Assembly (NCBI GenBank): GCA_017451645.1
Contig: JAFTNZ010000021.1
Coordinates: 181,715 to 245,714 of the forward strand
Direction: 5' to 3'
Origin: Bacteroidaceae bacterium
Lineage (GTDB): Bacteria; Bacteroidota; Bacteroidia; Bacteroidales; Bacteroidaceae
Length of the DNA stretch: 64,000 nucleotides
Below the pieces are notes generated by a model. That model did not search any database and was not told the origin of the DNA. It worked only from the letters and a program-made list of their open reading frames with translations. A program made the position numbers and the translations under genes. Below, piece after piece: positions 62,087 to 64,000 of the stretch (positions within the stretch are counted from its first letter, which is position 1; the number at the start of each line of letters is the position of its first letter).

Positions 62087-63367
62087 ATGAGAGAGATTAT
62101 AGAACTGATTAATGAGATGTCCCCCTACCTGCTACTGGGTTTTCTCTTGGCAGGGGTGATGCATGCCTTCGTACCGGCCACCCTTTATCGGCGTTATTTG
62201 GGTGGCCGGTCGTTCCGCTCCGTTTTCAATGCAGCCATGTTGGGTATCCCCTTGCCACTGTGCTCGTGCGGAGTGATTCCCACAGCCATGTCATTGCGCC
62301 GCGAGGGAGCTTCGCGTGGAGCCACCGTGTCGTTTCTTATCGCTACACCGCAGACGGGAGTCGATTCCATCATTGCCACCTATTCTTTGATGGGGCTTCC
62401 GTTTGCCTTGGTGCGTCCGTTGGTAGCTCTGGTGACAGCCTTGTTGGGTGGATGTCTGGTCAACCTCACCGATAAGGAGACGGCACCGGCCTTTTCTTCA
62501 TCCGCTGCAGGTGAAGTTGCCGACAGCTCTTCCGGCTCATTGTGGCAAAAGGTGGAGCGTGCGTTGCACTATGCTTTTGTAGAGATGATGCAGGACATTG
62601 GCCGTTGGCTCCTCTTGGGTCTGGTCATAGCAGGACTTATCACTGTTTTTGTGCCCGATTCGTTCTTTGCACTGTTTGCAGACAACTCTTTGCTCAGTAT
62701 GCTGTTGGTGCTGACTTTCGCTGTGCCCATGTATCTTTGCGCCACCGGCTCCATCCCTATTGCCATGGCCCTGATGTTGAAAGGACTTTCTCCCGGTACG
62801 GCTTTAGTGCTCCTGATGGCCGGCCCTGCGGTCAATGCCGCTTCCATGCTGGTCATCAGCAAGGTGATGGGTCGGCGCACACTGTTCTTTTACCTGCTCT
62901 CCATCGTCAGTGGAGCCGTAGGGTTCGGTCTGGTGGTCGATTGGCTTCTGCCACGCGAATGGTTTACCGCTCATCTGGAGGTCATACAGCAGTGTTGTCA
63001 TACTGCCCCCGCCTATTTCAATGTAGGATGCAGCCTGCTGCTCGTGGCATTGCTGGTCAATGCATTCGTCCGTCGTTATCGGCATAAGGGAGCGTGTGCC
63101 TGCTGCCATACAGAAGGAAAAGAGAGTGATGCGAATTGTGAGGCCGCAGCAGGTGCAGTTGCACGTACACTTGTTGTCCATATCAAAGGAATGAGTTGCA
63201 ACCATTGCCGCACGAATGTGGAGCGGGCCATAGCCTCATTGCCTGAAGTGGACGAAGTGCAGGTCGAACTCTCGTCGGGCAAAGCAGTCATTACAGGCAG
63301 TCCGGACAAGGAAGCCCTTCGTCAGGCAGTGGAGAGTCTTGGTTTCGAAGTTTCATTCCTCGGTTAA
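62087..63367 (+). CDS. Cu/Zn-type permease (SO_0444-like) with C-terminal HMA domain
   Basis: 426 residues from ATG 62087 (GTG 62048, overlapping the previous stop, is possible). The N-terminal 330 residues are a DUF318/YraQ-like permease with PLPLCSCGVIPTAMSLRREG near 50-70 and LCATGSIPIAMALMLKGLSPG near 230, each with the small-residue and Cys/Ser pattern of the family. A Cys/His cluster (ACACCHTEGKESDANC) precedes a heavy-metal-associated domain (IKGMSCNHCRTNVERA). It probably removes metal from the cytosol, working with the RND pump. Last gene of the run. Confidence 0.88.
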   Translation: MREIIELINEMSPYLLLGFLLAGVMHAFVPATLYRRYLGGRSFRSVFNAAMLGIPLPLCSCGVIPTAMSLRREGASRGATVSFLIATPQTGVDSIIATYSLMGLPFALVRPLVALVTALLGGCLVNLTDKETAPAFSSSAAGEVADSSSGSLWQKVERALHYAFVEMMQDIGRWLLLGLVIAGLITVFVPDSFFALFADNSLLSMLLVLTFAVPMYLCATGSIPIAMALMLKGLSPGTALVLLMAGPAVNAASMLVISKVMGRRTLFFYLLSIVSGAVGFGLVVDWLLPREWFTAHLEVIQQCCHTAPAYFNVGCSLLLVALLVNAFVRRYRHKGACACCHTEGKESDANCEAAAGAVARTLVVHIKGMSCNHCRTNVERAIASLPEVDEVQVELSSGKAVITGSPDKEALRQAVESLGFEVSFLG

Positions 63368-63453
63368 ACCATACCTTTTTCTTCTCACCAGCATGTAATC
63401 TCTTGATGTAAATCAAAAAGTATGTTGTATAACATAAAATATTGCTTCAATCT

Positions 63454-63484
63454 CTTGCAGATTCAGCAGAAAGCCGTACCTTTG
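63454..63484 (+). promoter_or_regulatory. Promoter of the small RNA candidate
   Basis: CTTG (63454-63457), 19-base spacer, TACCTTTG (63477-63484), the same combination as at rplM. Confidence 0.7.
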
Positions 63485-63489
63485 CATCA

Positions 63490-63552
63490 AGTTTTTCATG
63501 GTATTAGATTTAAGGTTAATAAAGGTTGGGTCAAGGCGTTGACCCTTTTTTT
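63490..63552 (+). ncRNA. Candidate small RNA or attenuator leader (about 63 nt)
   Basis: From the predicted start near 63490 the transcript ends in a strong intrinsic terminator, GGGTCA-AGGCGT-TGACCC plus seven T residues (63528-63552). A 14-codon frame (MVLDLRLIKVGSRR) opens at 63499 and its TGA lies within the terminator stem, so a translated leader peptide with attenuation is also possible. No longer gene is present. Confidence 0.5.
63528..63552 (+). terminator. Terminator of the small RNA candidate
   Basis: GGGTCA/TGACCC stem with T7. Confidence 0.85.
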
Positions 63553-63667
63553 ATATCTGTACGTTTCGTACCCTGTCATTTTTCATTCCGCTAAACAGCT
63601 GATAATCCGTAATCGGTTGCTAATTAGAATGTTGAAGAATATTATAGTACGTAATAATCTCTAAAAT

Positions 63668-63700
63668 AACAGTCCGTCTCCTACTAGGAGACGGACTGTT
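63668..63700. repeat. Palindromic hairpin, copy 1
   Basis: AACAGTCCGTCTCCTA, one central base, TAGGAGACGGACTGTT: a perfect 16-base inverted repeat. It recurs with one change at 63856. A minus-strand -7 box (TATCTTTG, plus 63708-63715) lies just to its right. Confidence 0.85.
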
Positions 63701-63855
63701 CATGCCGCAAAGATATAGTTTTTTTCTGATTCTTAGCACTTTTCAGTTAAAAAAATCGGGAATAATAAAAGTCCTTTTTGAGGCATTTTGGCCTTTTTTC
63801 TAAGTAAAATCCCCTTGTAAGAAATGATAATCCTCTGTTAATCAAATGAATGGCT

Positions 63856-63886
63856 AACAGTCCGTCTCCTAGTAGGAGACAGACTA
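63856..63886. repeat. Palindromic hairpin, copy 2
   Basis: AACAGTCCGTCTCCTA then GTAGGAGACAGACTA: the same palindrome with one arm mismatch, ending 14 bases before the ATG at 63901. Confidence 0.8.
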
Positions 63887-63900
63887 TCAAGTGAGCCATT

Positions 63901-64000
63901 ATGGAGGTAAAAAGCGCTGCTGCACAGACCATTTCCGTACCGGTTGTCAATGGGACAACCGACCGCGAAGCGCTTCCCAAACATTGGATAGCCGCCCTCG
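63901..64000 (+). CDS. Unrecognised gene, first 33 codons
   Basis: An open frame from ATG 63901 to the window edge (MEVKSAAAQTISVPVVNGTT ...PKHWIAAL). The product starts with a soluble segment and turns hydrophobic at the end, as before a first TM helix. No family is recognised from so short a piece. The twin hairpin at 63856-63886 would be in its 5' leader. Confidence 0.45.
   Translation, partial: MEVKSAAAQTISVPVVNGTTDREALPKHWIAAL

Noticed and set aside
63422-63664. An 80-codon frame after the permease gene
   Set aside because: It crosses a promoter and a strong intrinsic terminator and has no domain; it is better explained by the small RNA or attenuator unit.
63668-63886. The twin palindromes as ends of an insertion sequence
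   Set aside because: No transposase fits in the 155 bases between them and no target duplication is seen.

Overview
The window looks like a chromosomal segment of a gut-type member of the order Bacteroidales (Bacteroides, Phocaeicola, Prevotella or Paraprevotella-like; the genus cannot be fixed by reading alone). The basis is repeated promoters of the Bacteroidetes form TTTG-N19-21-TAnnTTTG, the near absence of strong Shine-Dalgarno sequences, many secreted glycan-degrading lipoproteins, a type IX secretion sortase (PorU) and its partner PorV, DUF4369/TlpA-type thioredoxin lipoproteins, and a ligand-sensing AraC regulator with a beta-propeller. No CRISPR array, complete insertion sequence, prophage or rRNA operon was seen.

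Layout. 1-8.8 kb: the tip of an AMP-binding enzyme gene, a cupin-type XRE regulator, divergent sufS, then two thioredoxin-like exported proteins flanking an FtsX/MacB-type permease; two of these genes share an identical 46-bp promoter/leader. 9-13 kb: a compact operon for a membrane polyferredoxin with an internal Tat signal, a Tat-exported aldo/keto reductase with two ferredoxin clusters, TatA and TatC. 13-16.2 kb: a DUF554 membrane protein, then (minus) a bile-acid/sodium symporter-like protein, menG and menA of menaquinone synthesis. 16.4-19.4 kb (minus): ECF sigma factor, likely anti-sigma factor, an exported protein and a GIN-domain surface protein. 20.4-30.1 kb: a one-component propeller-AraC regulator divergent from a three-gene uronic-acid polysaccharide operon (GH88 hydrolase, very large alginate-lyase-like protein with a T9SS-type C-terminus, and a lyase/beta-helix fusion), with a palindromic operator candidate between them.

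30.1-31.7 kb is a sparsely coding accessory stretch holding a Crp/Fnr pseudogene broken by two apparent single-base deletions and a small minus-strand transcription unit (promoter, 47-codon ORF, terminator). 31.7-34.9 kb is the rplM-rpsI-rpsB-tsf translation cluster with structured leaders and a strong terminator. 35-43.7 kb holds GH115, PL1 and GH28 glycan enzymes with SUI1-family, MnmD and FAH-family genes. 43.7-50.3 kb: porU, porV, ispF and an O-acyltransferase. 50.3-54.4 kb (minus): rnhB, duplicated tRNA-Asn and tRNA-Val genes, hisS, aroB. 54.5-63.4 kb: DUF4890, a CvfB-like S1 protein, and a metal-efflux run (His/Cys-rich exported protein, RND CusB/CusA/CusC homologues, and a permease with a heavy-metal-associated domain). 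The end has a promoter-terminator small RNA or attenuator candidate, twin hairpins and the first 33 codons of an unrecognised gene.

Links between parts: PorU and PorV are the machinery that would process the two proteins here with T9SS-like C-terminal domains (24096-27785 and 37611-40313). GH88, the lyases, GH28, GH115 and PL1 all act on uronic-acid-containing plant or algal polymers, but no SusC/SusD pair is present. The Tat genes are next to their probable only local substrates.
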